The position numbers and the translations under genes were made by a program. From assembly GCA_035493555.1 (NCBI GenBank), contig DATJIC010000015.1, forward strand, positions 1-20,269: a stretch of DNA of 20,269 bases, given 5' to 3'. This document shows positions 7,094 through 13,223 of this stretch, one piece after another. Numbering within the stretch: position 1 is the stretch's first letter; the number at the start of each line of letters is the position of its first letter. A model generated the notes under the pieces. It ran no database searches. It was not told the origin of the DNA and was given only the letters and a program-made list of their open reading frames with translations. Source of the stretch: CAMLKC01 sp035493555. GTDB taxonomy: Bacteria > Patescibacteriota > Saccharimonadia > Saccharimonadales > Saccharimonadaceae.

Positions 7094-7660
7094 ATGCCAC
7101 TGGCTCATAAGCACAAAGAAAGTCTTGTCATCGTCTATACCGGCGAAGGCAAGGGGAAAACCAGTGCGGGGCTCGGCCTCGTCTGCCGGGCCCTGGGTAA
7201 TGGCTCCCGCGTCGCCTTTATCCAATTCATAAAAAGCTGGCATGTCAGCGAAGACCGTTTCTTAGAAACGGTTCTTCCTGCATTTGGCGATAGTCTCACT
7301 ATGCATAAGGGTGGCAGAGGGTTTTACAACGCAGGCAGGCTCAGTGCAAAAAACGTATCGCCAGGCGAGCACCGCAAAAGCGCGCGCCAAACGTACGAAT
7401 TTGCCGCGGCCTGCGGCTCCAGCGGCAGCTACGACGTAGTCATCTGCGACGAGATTAATAATGCGGTACACGATGGCCTCCTCAGCGTTCACGATTTACG
7501 AACCCTTATTGATAGCCGGCATAAACGGACCACCCTTTGCTTGACCGGCAGGAACTTTCCCATGCTCCTTAGCAACTCGGTCGATATTATGACAAACATG
7601 ACAAAAATAAAGCACCATTTTGACGACGGCTACGAAGCGAACAAGGGAATCGATTACTAG
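7094..7660 (+). CDS. cobO: Corrinoid (cob(I)alamin) adenosyltransferase, CobO/BtuR type
   Basis: This enzyme attaches the adenosyl group from ATP to reduced corrinoid to form coenzyme B12. The protein (188 aa) carries the CobA/CobO/BtuR family signatures: P-loop GEGKGKTS (residues 17-24), AFIQFIKSW, the aspartate-containing strand VVICDEINNAV, LTGRNFP, and the C-terminal MTKIKHHFDDGYEANKGIDY, where the family ends in a K-H-x-F-x-x-G-x-x-A-x-x-G-I-x-[YW] pattern. It begins 6 nt after nrdJ with no ribosome site of its own, so translation is probably coupled. No other corrinoid synthesis gene is in view. The likely job is therefore to activate salvaged B12 for NrdJ. Confidence 0.92.
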   Translation: MPLAHKHKESLVIVYTGEGKGKTSAGLGLVCRALGNGSRVAFIQFIKSWHVSEDRFLETVLPAFGDSLTMHKGGRGFYNAGRLSAKNVSPGEHRKSARQTYEFAAACGSSGSYDVVICDEINNAVHDGLLSVHDLRTLIDSRHKRTTLCLTGRNFPMLLSNSVDIMTNMTKIKHHFDDGYEANKGIDY

Positions 7661-7664
7661 CAAA

Positions 7665-7696
7665 AAATACTGTCCGCAGAAAAGCGGGCAGTATTT
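7665..7696. terminator. Bidirectional hairpin terminator between cobO and the DUF6580 gene
   Basis: AAATACTGTCCGC (7665-7677) and GCGGGCAGTATTT (7684-7696) pair over 13 positions with a single T-G wobble and a six-base loop. On the minus strand the hairpin is followed by a U-rich run (TATTTTTTG), and on the plus strand by ATTTAATA. It separates two convergent operons. Confidence 0.8.
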
Positions 7697-7712
7697 AATA
7701 GGTGCGCTTGAC

Positions 7713-8261
7713 CTATTTGAGCGGAGCGGCGGCGCGGACCGCTTGACGTACGCGAACCGCGTACAGCACCAGTTCGTAAAGGCCAAAAATGACAGCGCTA
7801 TAAAACAGGTCTGCAACGAGCGACACGCGAAAGAATGGCAGTGCCATGGCATAGCACTGAGCTAACCCGTCAAACGTATGGGCGTACATGCCGCTCGTGA
7901 GCCAAACGCCAAAGTTAGAGACGACAAAAAATAACACGCCGCTCGCGGCACCGCCAATGACGATCCTACCTGCAAGACCCATGCGTCGCAGGAGCATGCC
8001 AAAAAGGGCGACTAGTAAAAACCCGGCCCAGGTAAATGCGATGCCCGGATAAAAACCGATAAATAAGTCGGAGGATATCATAAGGGCAAGCGGCAGCCAT
8101 ACCGCCAGCCGCCAGCCCAGCACAGCGCCGCCAAAAAGAGCTATGGCGCCCACCGGTGCAAAGTTAGGAATGTGCGGCAATAGCCTCAGCGCGGTGCCGG
8201 CGATAATCAGGAGCAGGGCAGCAACAAGCTGCCAGTTTACTGCGCCTTTTCGAATTTCCAT
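7713..8261 (-). CDS. DUF6580-family putative transporter, ECF S-component-like
   Basis: A 182-aa, highly hydrophobic protein with about six membrane segments, the size and shape of an ECF transporter substrate-binding (S) subunit. Conserved-looking blocks are RLLPHIPNFAPVGAIALFGGA (about residues 26-46), the charged SSD at 63-65 within a membrane stretch, WLTSGMY, and CYAMALPFFRVSLVADLFYS (136-155). I recognise this as resembling DUF6580 proteins, which are listed as putative transport proteins; the substrate is unknown. Its start overlaps the end of the DUF4430 gene by 25 nt, indicating coupled translation. Next to a transcobalamin-like protein and in the same regulon as NrdJ, a corrinoid is the best guess for its cargo. 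Cys136 is its only cysteine. No ATPase or EcfT gene is in view. Confidence 0.75.
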   Translation of the reverse strand: MEIRKGAVNWQLVAALLLIIAGTALRLLPHIPNFAPVGAIALFGGAVLGWRLAVWLPLALMISSDLFIGFYPGIAFTWAGFLLVALFGMLLRRMGLAGRIVIGGAASGVLFFVVSNFGVWLTSGMYAHTFDGLAQCYAMALPFFRVSLVADLFYSAVIFGLYELVLYAVRVRQAVRAAAPLK

Positions 8262-8641
8262 TCGATCTTCTCTCCGCCTTTGGCCAGGTATGCTCCCGCG
8301 CCAACACTAGCTAGCTTACCGTCAACATAAAACGTCCAGTACTTGCCGTCTTTACCGCTTGAGAAGTCTCCAATGGCATCAACGTACTCCCCGTACGACG
8401 AGCTCTTTGTTACTACGCCGCTAGCAGTCTCTTTTAGTTGCGCCAATGCAGTAACGCCTTTTTTACCGACATACGAAACGCTGTCGGATGCGGTTTTTTG
8501 CACCTTGCTTGCCGATAAGGCCGTAGCCGGCTCGGAAGGCGTGCGGTTTAGCAACGCGAACGTGCCGATTCCCGCAACAACCAACGCCGCCATAGCGCTT
8601 ACAACCGCTTTTTTCGATATTTTTACACCCCAGACTATCAT
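8237..8641 (-). CDS. Membrane-anchored DUF4430 protein (transcobalamin C-terminal-like), putative corrinoid binder
   Basis: The chosen start (ATG at 8641) gives 134 residues and follows GGGAG at a normal distance. The longer reading frame to 8716 runs through the -10 box and operator and is rejected. Residues 12-31 are a hydrophobic membrane anchor or uncleaved signal. Residues 33-60 form a Ser/Thr/Ala-rich linker. Residues 63-131 form the DUF4430 fold: VTALAQLKETASG, SSYGEYVDAIGDFSSGKDGKYWTFYVDGK, then GAGAYLAKGGEKIEWKF. This domain resembles the C-terminal part of animal transcobalamin and intrinsic factor that closes over B12. It would sit outside the membrane. Gene overlap with the DUF6580 transporter-like protein suggests it passes a ligand, probably a corrinoid, to it. 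Confidence 0.85.
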   Translation of the reverse strand: MIVWGVKISKKAVVSAMAALVVAGIGTFALLNRTPSEPATALSASKVQKTASDSVSYVGKKGVTALAQLKETASGVVTKSSSYGEYVDAIGDFSSGKDGKYWTFYVDGKLASVGAGAYLAKGGEKIEWKFEKAQ

Positions 8642-8679
8642 GTGTATCTCCCTTTTTAGATTAATGAGTCGTAAAGAGA

Positions 8680-8685
8680 AGTATA
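8680..8685 (-). promoter_or_regulatory. -10 box TATACT of the DUF4430-DUF6580 operon
   Basis: AGTATA on the plus strand reads TATACT on the minus strand. It lies 29.5 bp from the centre of the Crp-like operator, with no good -35. The expected start is near 8673, leaving a leader of about 30 nt with GGGAG as ribosome site; that is too short for a cobalamin riboswitch. Confidence 0.55.
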
Positions 8686-8706
8686 CAAAAATAGCGTGTC
8701 CATACC

Positions 8707-8722
8707 TGTGACACACATCACA
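8707..8722 (-). promoter_or_regulatory. Crp-like operator, site D (perfect consensus)
   Basis: TGTGA-CACACA-TCACA (as written on the plus strand) matches all ten consensus bases. It lies 8 bp beyond the stop of the regulator gene and upstream of the DUF4430 gene, in class II activator position for the latter. Confidence 0.8.
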
Positions 8723-8730
8723 TATAGCGT

Positions 8731-9378
8731 CTAAAGATCGTTACCAAGCAGAGCTTCAAGCCTGGCAATGTCAATAATATCAATGCCGGCAGATTGTACG
8801 CGCACCATGTTCTCGGTTTTTAGTTTCCGCATGGTGCGGCTTACCGTCTCACGCGAAAGACCGGACCGTTTCGCCAGATCGTTTTCGGTTAGCGGCACAA
8901 GGACACCGTCTTTTTTTTGGGCACCAAACCGGTTCGCCGCGTTAATCAGCTCAAAGACAAGACGGGTATGAGCACTGCCGCCCATAAGGTGGGCCATACG
9001 ACGCTGCAATCCATCCGTACCTTTATAGACGCGCGACAAAAGATCAAACAGAACGTCTGGGTGTTGCTTAATAAAATCAACAGCATGCGACGCTGGAGCT
9101 ACGTGGGCAACAACCGGCGATACGGCCTCAAAATAATAATAGTTTGGCGTATGGTTAATAGCCGTCGACATAGGGAAAAAGGCAAGCGGTTTAAAGGCGT
9201 TAACGACCACTTCGTTGCCGGCTGGCGAGATATCAAATTGCACCACGGAGCCTTCTAACAAATAAAAAACCGTGTCAATCGGTTCTTCGGGACGTATAAG
9301 AACGTCGCCTTTCTCGAATCGGCGCAGTGGATAGGCTTCAAAAAAATCCTTGACGGTATGTGGTACGTCTTTAGTCAT
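8731..9378 (-). CDS. Crp/Fnr-family transcription regulator
   Basis: The start is placed at the ATG at 9378, which has GGGAG upstream. The alternative ATG at 9399 overlaps the TACAAT box. The 215-aa protein has an N-terminal cyclic-nucleotide-binding-type barrel (residues about 8-100, FEKGDVLIRPEEPIDTVFYLLEG), a dimerisation helix (100-130), and a winged helix-turn-helix (about 138-205). The recognition helix SRETVSR (175-181) has R176, E177 and R181 at the positions of E. coli CRP R180, E181 and R185, which read TGTGA. The cAMP-pocket Arg-Ser pair is not seen (the region reads NHTPNYYYFEA), and there is no cysteine, so it is neither an ordinary cAMP sensor nor an Fe-S FNR. It probably binds the four operators in this window. 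Its effector is unknown. Confidence 0.9.
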   Translation of the reverse strand: MTKDVPHTVKDFFEAYPLRRFEKGDVLIRPEEPIDTVFYLLEGSVVQFDISPAGNEVVVNAFKPLAFFPMSTAINHTPNYYYFEAVSPVVAHVAPASHAVDFIKQHPDVLFDLLSRVYKGTDGLQRRMAHLMGGSAHTRLVFELINAANRFGAQKKDGVLVPLTENDLAKRSGLSRETVSRTMRKLKTENMVRVQSAGIDIIDIARLEALLGNDL

Positions 9379-9401
9379 GTGTCTCCCGTATGCCCTCATT
9401 G

Positions 9402-9407
9402 TAATAC
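9402..9407 (-). promoter_or_regulatory. -10-like box TACAAT of the Crp-like regulator gene
   Basis: On the minus strand TACAAT precedes the ATG at 9378 by about 23 nt. No Crp-like operator is visible in this promoter, so self-regulation through the TGTGA motif is not apparent. The -35 is weak. Confidence 0.4.
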
Positions 9408-9506
9408 AGAGGCGAACAAGAAGCTACAAAAAGATATACGACCAGCTGGCGAGCAGTCTAGTACTAAGGCAGCCCATTTACCAAGACCAGCACTCCACAG
9501 TATCCA

Positions 9507-9535
9507 TTGACGTAACCATAAGCATCAAGTACAGT
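9507..9535 (+). promoter_or_regulatory. Sigma-70-type promoter of the pilin gene
   Basis: TTGACG (9507-9512), a 17-bp spacer and TACAGT (9530-9535). The start would fall a few bases before the ATG at 9546, giving an almost leaderless transcript. This is one of the best complete promoters in the window, in contrast to the Crp-type promoters that lack a -35. Confidence 0.6.
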
Positions 9536-9545
9536 AAAATTAACA

Positions 9546-10634
9546 ATGAAAAGAAACAAAGACGGTTTCACACTGGTAGAGCTGGCAATTGTCATTGTCA
9601 TTATTGCCGTTTTAGCGTCTGTCACCATCTTTACTTACGCCAAAGTGCAGGTGAATGCCCGCGACAGCGCCCGTGCTTCGAGCGTAGCCTCTATCTCCGA
9701 AGCGCTCGAAAGGTACTATCGGAAAAATGGTGAATACCCAAGCTGCGCCCAGATAACCCAAAGCGGCAGCCAGGTGAGCACACTGCTTGGCGGCCTCGAC
9801 CCGACCATTCTTGTCACGCCCACCGCGTCTAGCAGCACCACCAACTCCATTTCAGGCTGCACCGACCTTACGGCGGGGTCGGGAACCGATGTATACGCCT
9901 ACGTTGGCGACGGCAGCACGGCCTGCAGTACCGGCACCGCCTGCTCGTCTTACACGCTCGAATACCGAAAAGAAGCCGATGGTACGATCATTTCCGTCCA
10001 GGCCCAACACCTGGCAACCGCAACGCCTGTTTCCGCACCGGCAACTCCTGTTGTAACGGCCGGCATGTCGGGCAACAACGCCGTGGGAACGGCCGGTGCC
10101 GTCACCTGTACCACAGGAACGGCCCAGTACCAGCTGCAATACAGCAGCACTAACACCTCGACGGCTGGTGCATGGCAAGGCTGGAGCGCGTGGTCTTCTT
10201 CACAGCTTAGCCTTACGGTTGCCGCCTCTCAGGGATATCAATACAGTTTCCAGGCACATGCCCGTTGCTACGACGGCACGAATACCAGTGCATCGTCCGC
10301 CGACAGCAACGTAGCGACTGTGGTCCGACCCATTAATACACCAGCGACACCAACCTACTTAACACCTTCGTCATTTACATCAAATGTTAATGCCGTCGTT
10401 AATTATTCTTCTTCCTGCCCATCAGGCACCTCTATTATCAACGGCACCATGCGCACCCGCGCCTGGACGGGGGGTACTTGGGGACCCAACCCATTCGGCT
10501 ACCTTGACTCATGGGAAAACTACAGCGGTGTCGATAAGAACGTAGAGTACTGGGGTAAATACCAGTGTAAAACCTACTGGACAACGTCTGCTTATTCCGC
10601 AGAATCATACAACGTAATTGTCGTACACCCATAG
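9546..10634 (+). CDS. Type IV pilin or pseudopilin with a large C-terminal adhesive-looking region
   Basis: The N-terminus is a class III signal: a short basic leader ending in G7, then FTLVELAIVIVIIAVLA with F8 as the methylated first residue and the conserved Glu at mature position 5. The helix continues to about residue 55 with the CPR-like RYYRKNGEYPSC. Residues 60-160 are Ser/Thr/Gly-rich with several cysteines. Residues about 165-262 look like a fibronectin-III-type beta domain (PATPVV, YQLQYSS, YSFQAHARCYDG), and a second similar but shorter region with two cysteines runs to the end (residue 362). Major pilins are about 150 aa, so this is probably a minor or tip pilin used in surface attachment. 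Cysteines at regular places suggest disulphides outside the cell. It is followed by a gene with a strong ribosome site after 16 nt. Confidence 0.88.
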   Translation: MKRNKDGFTLVELAIVIVIIAVLASVTIFTYAKVQVNARDSARASSVASISEALERYYRKNGEYPSCAQITQSGSQVSTLLGGLDPTILVTPTASSSTTNSISGCTDLTAGSGTDVYAYVGDGSTACSTGTACSSYTLEYRKEADGTIISVQAQHLATATPVSAPATPVVTAGMSGNNAVGTAGAVTCTTGTAQYQLQYSSTNTSTAGAWQGWSAWSSSQLSLTVAASQGYQYSFQAHARCYDGTNTSASSADSNVATVVRPINTPATPTYLTPSSFTSNVNAVVNYSSSCPSGTSIINGTMRTRAWTGGTWGPNPFGYLDSWENYSGVDKNVEYWGKYQCKTYWTTSAYSAESYNVIVVHP

Positions 10635-10650
10635 GTAAGGAAGGAGGACT

Positions 10651-11526
10651 ATGCAAACAGAGCACCAAAAACGCATTATCATAGCTAAACGCATTATCAT
10701 TGCCGTCCTTACTATCGTCGCCCTTATTGCAGTTGGCCTCGGCGTCGCGCTGCTTCTTAAGAACATTGCCGGCAAAGTGACCGAACCGCAGCTCCCCGCA
10801 TCGTCTAACAACCAAAACATCGTCCCTACCGCCCCAAGTGCAGCGTCTCTTATAGACGGCTACACGTCGCTCGGCGCAATCCCGGTTTTTACTGAGAACT
10901 ACAAGATCCAGCAAGACACAACGGCACCCTCGTCAATTATGTACAAAGCAGACGACCAGCAGTACACAGTAAACGTTACCACCGGCCACTATGCGTTGTT
11001 TTACGCAAGCAGCGCCACCCAACGAAACGATGCGGCATCCGTGTTAGCGCAAACGACAAGTTACTTGCAAGGCAAGGGCTTTAAAAAGGCTCAGGTGTCC
11101 ACCGATACTTCCGTAGCAGTCTATACTCAACTTGGCTCCGTATGCCAGCTTACAAGCGCTCCAACGAGCGCACCACCGTATTATCTTATTGCCTGCGCCG
11201 ATAAAGCCGACATCCAGAAAGAATACACTAAAGTTGAGGAACTTCTGGCACTGTACAAAAAAAGCCATCAACTTGATCCATTTACAAAAGCTATCAGCTC
11301 GACAGTCACTTCCAGCAATAAGTCCATGACAACCCTGGCACTCACTACAGCACACCAGCACCCCGTACTACTCTTTGCCGCTATAGACGACAAGTGGAGT
11401 TACCTGGGCGACCTTGGCGGCGGGACCGCAGCCACATCAAACGGCAAGTACTCTATTTCATCGGAGATACAGTCGGCTATCCGCAATCCAAAGTACGGCG
11501 ACTTCTTGGTCCGCAACCTACAATAA
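10651..11526 (+). CDS. Membrane-anchored extracytoplasmic protein of unknown function
   Basis: A strong GGAGG precedes the start ATG. The 291-aa protein has a basic N-terminus, a single membrane helix at about residues 15-36 (IAVLTIVALIAVGLGVALLL), a Pro/Ser/Ala linker to about residue 70, then a folded domain without any motif I recognise. Two cysteines (in SVCQL and IACAD) could form one disulphide. The start region contains an 18-bp tandem duplication (repeat ACGCATTATCAT at 10671 and 10689) that encodes RIIIAK-RIIIAV. It is probably co-transcribed with the pilin and could be a pilus-associated or cell-envelope protein, but the sequence gives no proof. A strong terminator follows. Confidence 0.75.
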   Translation: MQTEHQKRIIIAKRIIIAVLTIVALIAVGLGVALLLKNIAGKVTEPQLPASSNNQNIVPTAPSAASLIDGYTSLGAIPVFTENYKIQQDTTAPSSIMYKADDQQYTVNVTTGHYALFYASSATQRNDAASVLAQTTSYLQGKGFKKAQVSTDTSVAVYTQLGSVCQLTSAPTSAPPYYLIACADKADIQKEYTKVEELLALYKKSHQLDPFTKAISSTVTSSNKSMTTLALTTAHQHPVLLFAAIDDKWSYLGDLGGGTAATSNGKYSISSEIQSAIRNPKYGDFLVRNLQ

Positions 11527-11552
11527 AGCAAAGAGCCAGGTAACTGCTTTAC

Positions 11553-11589
11553 ATATAAAAACACGGTCGCAGTGACCGTGTTTTTATAT
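11553..11589. terminator. Bidirectional rho-independent terminator
   Basis: A perfect 16-bp inverted repeat, ATATAAAAACACGGTC (11553-11568) and GACCGTGTTTTTATAT (11574-11589), with loop GCAGT. The GC-rich core is flanked by an A-run and a T-run, so it works in both directions, ending the pilin operon from the left and the tat operon from the right. Confidence 0.9.
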
Positions 11590-11619
11590 AAGGAAGAGGA
11601 ATAAAACTAAAAAACGTAT

Positions 11620-11805
11620 TTAACGTCCGTAAGAGCTACCGCCATACCCGCCACGAACACCTTGCTCGCCACCAAGACGAAACAGCGTATTCAAAAGTCC
11701 GGTAACGCCAATAACGGCAAGTACGACACCTCCGCTATACTTCAAAAAATCTTTCCGATCCATTTCTTTGCTCATAAGACGAGCCACTTGACTGTTTTTT
11801 ACCAT
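11620..11805 (-). CDS. Tiny protein (61 aa) with a Tat-like signal sequence
   Basis: The sequence DRKDFLK (residues 16-22) is close to the twin-arginine motif (S/T-R-R-x-F-L-K) but with Arg-Lys in place of Arg-Arg. A moderately hydrophobic, glycine-containing helix follows (about 24-42, SGGVVLAVIGVTGLLNTLF). The remaining 18 residues are rich in Gly, Tyr and Arg (GGEQGVRGGYGGSSYGR), with no room for a cofactor-binding domain. It lies downstream of tatC on the same strand, 74 nt away. It may be a Tat substrate that stays anchored by its signal helix, or an accessory part of the translocase. AAAGGAT lies 6-12 nt before the first ATG; internal starts at M11 or M15 are possible. Confidence 0.7.
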   Translation of the reverse strand: MVKNSQVARLMSKEMDRKDFLKYSGGVVLAVIGVTGLLNTLFRLGGEQGVRGGYGGSSYGR

Positions 11806-11879
11806 TTTTGTTTTATCCTTTTTTATCTATGTATATTTAAGCAGAACCAATAGTGCTTATGCAAGCCTTTTTGCCTACA

Positions 11880-12950
11880 TTATTCGGTAATTTGGCGGGG
11901 CGGCAAGACAACAGGGCGCGGTGGTGGCGTAATCCGCGAACGCATGGGTCGGATATCCGATATAACGCCTTGCGGACGGACGGAGGAGGGGCTAACCGGA
12001 GTCTTACGCACTGCCGCTGCGGGTGATGGGGGCGAAAACCATGGCCGGGTTCCATCAAGCGATTTTGTCCTCACGCCTGCAGCTGGCGCCGTCTTAGGCT
12101 GAAAAGCCTGTACAGCAGGGCTTGGAATAGTAGCCTTCTTTGGCGTAGCGGGTATTTCCTCGGCAGTGGTGTCGTTAGCGCGGGAAGCCTCCCGTACCGC
12201 ACCAGTACTTGTTTTTGCCCGACGCTTTCTGTAGGCGTGCTGCAGAACGACAATCCCGATAGAAAGGTTATAGAGCACAATAATAGGGCTCGCGATAAGA
12301 AGCTGGACGGTAGGATCAAGCGCGAACGGCACCACGACACCAATAAAAACACTTCCTACAATGATATACTTTTCGATTTTGAGGAGTTTTTTAGGCGGTA
12401 AAGGCGTAATGTGGTCTATTAGGCTAATAATCAGCGGTAGCTGGAAAATAAGAACGAACGTGATAATAACACTCACCACAAAACGGAGGTATTCGTCGGC
12501 CGAGATAATGGCAACAAGGCCATCAACCTGGAACTTATAAAAAAAGCGAAGTGCCAGCGGGATGATAATAAGAAACCCAAACGCGGCACCGCCAGCAGCA
12601 AGCACAAGCGACGCCAGTGTCGTAAAGTAGATCCGCGCCCTGGACAACTGCTTGGCAAGCGCGGGCTGAACAAACATGATCACGTTATAGATCGCCACTG
12701 GAAGCGCGGCAATGATCCCAATCATGAGACAGATTTTAATAATAAACGTAAAACTGCCGGCAGGGGACGTATAGTGGAGCGGTGCGTTCAAGGGCGCCTT
12801 TATAAATTCGAACAACGGTTCATAAAACATGTAGCCCACAATCATTCCAACCAAAAGAACACCCACAACAGCCAAAAGCCTGATCTGGATTTCCCTCACA
12901 TGATGAATCATCATCGTGGGCTGCTTAGTACCGCCTCGATGCCCCCTCAT
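11880..12950 (-). CDS. tatC: Twin-arginine translocase subunit TatC with a long C-terminal tail
   Basis: TatC is the receptor for twin-arginine signals and forms the core of the export pore with TatA. Six membrane segments occupy residues about 20-245. Family features are HHVREIQIRLL at the N-terminus (Glu and Arg at receptor positions), LPVAIYNVIMFVQPAL, the FQLP segment in TM4, and FALDPT before TM6. From about residue 246 to 356 the protein has a low-complexity tail rich in Pro, Ala, Lys, Arg, Ser and Thr, which by topology is cytoplasmic. E. coli TatC ends soon after TM6, so this tail of about 110 residues is unusual. It follows tatA by 19 nt. The start at 12950 has no ribosome site, and an in-frame ATG pair at about 12914 is an alternative. 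Confidence 0.9.
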   Translation of the reverse strand: MRGHRGGTKQPTMMIHHVREIQIRLLAVVGVLLVGMIVGYMFYEPLFEFIKAPLNAPLHYTSPAGSFTFIIKICLMIGIIAALPVAIYNVIMFVQPALAKQLSRARIYFTTLASLVLAAGGAAFGFLIIIPLALRFFYKFQVDGLVAIISADEYLRFVVSVIITFVLIFQLPLIISLIDHITPLPPKKLLKIEKYIIVGSVFIGVVVPFALDPTVQLLIASPIIVLYNLSIGIVVLQHAYRKRRAKTSTGAVREASRANDTTAEEIPATPKKATIPSPAVQAFQPKTAPAAGVRTKSLDGTRPWFSPPSPAAAVRKTPVSPSSVRPQGVISDIRPMRSRITPPPRPVVLPPRQITE

Positions 12951-12969
12951 TTACGCTAAGATCCGGGGG

Positions 12970-13140
12970 TTATTTTTCTACGTCTGCTTTTTTGCCGTTT
13001 GAGCTTTCGTCGCCGCTGAGACCTTTTTTAAGCTCGCGTACCGACTCGCCAACGCCTCGTGCCAGTTCAGGAAGCTTTTTAGCCCCGAACAAGATCAAGA
13101 TAATCGCTAGCAGTATTAACAATCCTTCTACCTTACCCAT
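12970..13140 (-). CDS. tatA: Sec-independent translocase subunit TatA
   Basis: The ATG at 13140 is preferred because GGAAGGA lies upstream of it. A TTG five codons earlier would place that ribosome site inside the gene. The 56-aa protein has a single N-terminal membrane helix (about residues 5-18, EGLLILLAIILILF), the conserved Phe-Gly at 18-19 at the hinge, an amphipathic helix (KKLPELARGVGESVRELKKGL) and a short charged tail. TatA oligomers form the conducting part of the translocase. It stands directly upstream of tatC, and no tatB is seen, so this is a minimal TatAC system. Confidence 0.92.
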   Translation of the reverse strand: MGKVEGLLILLAIILILFGAKKLPELARGVGESVRELKKGLSGDESSNGKKADVEK

Positions 13141-13223
13141 TTTTTGTCCTTCCAATTCTTTTCGAATTTGTTACACTTTAAATATAAGCAATATTATAAA
13201 CAAATACAAGTGGTAGGGTTACT

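Noticed and set aside
8237..8716. Longer reading frame for the DUF4430 protein starting at 8716
   Set aside because: The extra 25 residues are encoded by the -10 box, the leader and part of the operator. The ATG at 8641 has a proper ribosome site and directly precedes the membrane anchor.
9379..9399. Start of the Crp-like regulator at 9399
   Set aside because: That ATG overlaps the TACAAT box, while the ATG at 9378 has GGGAG at normal spacing.
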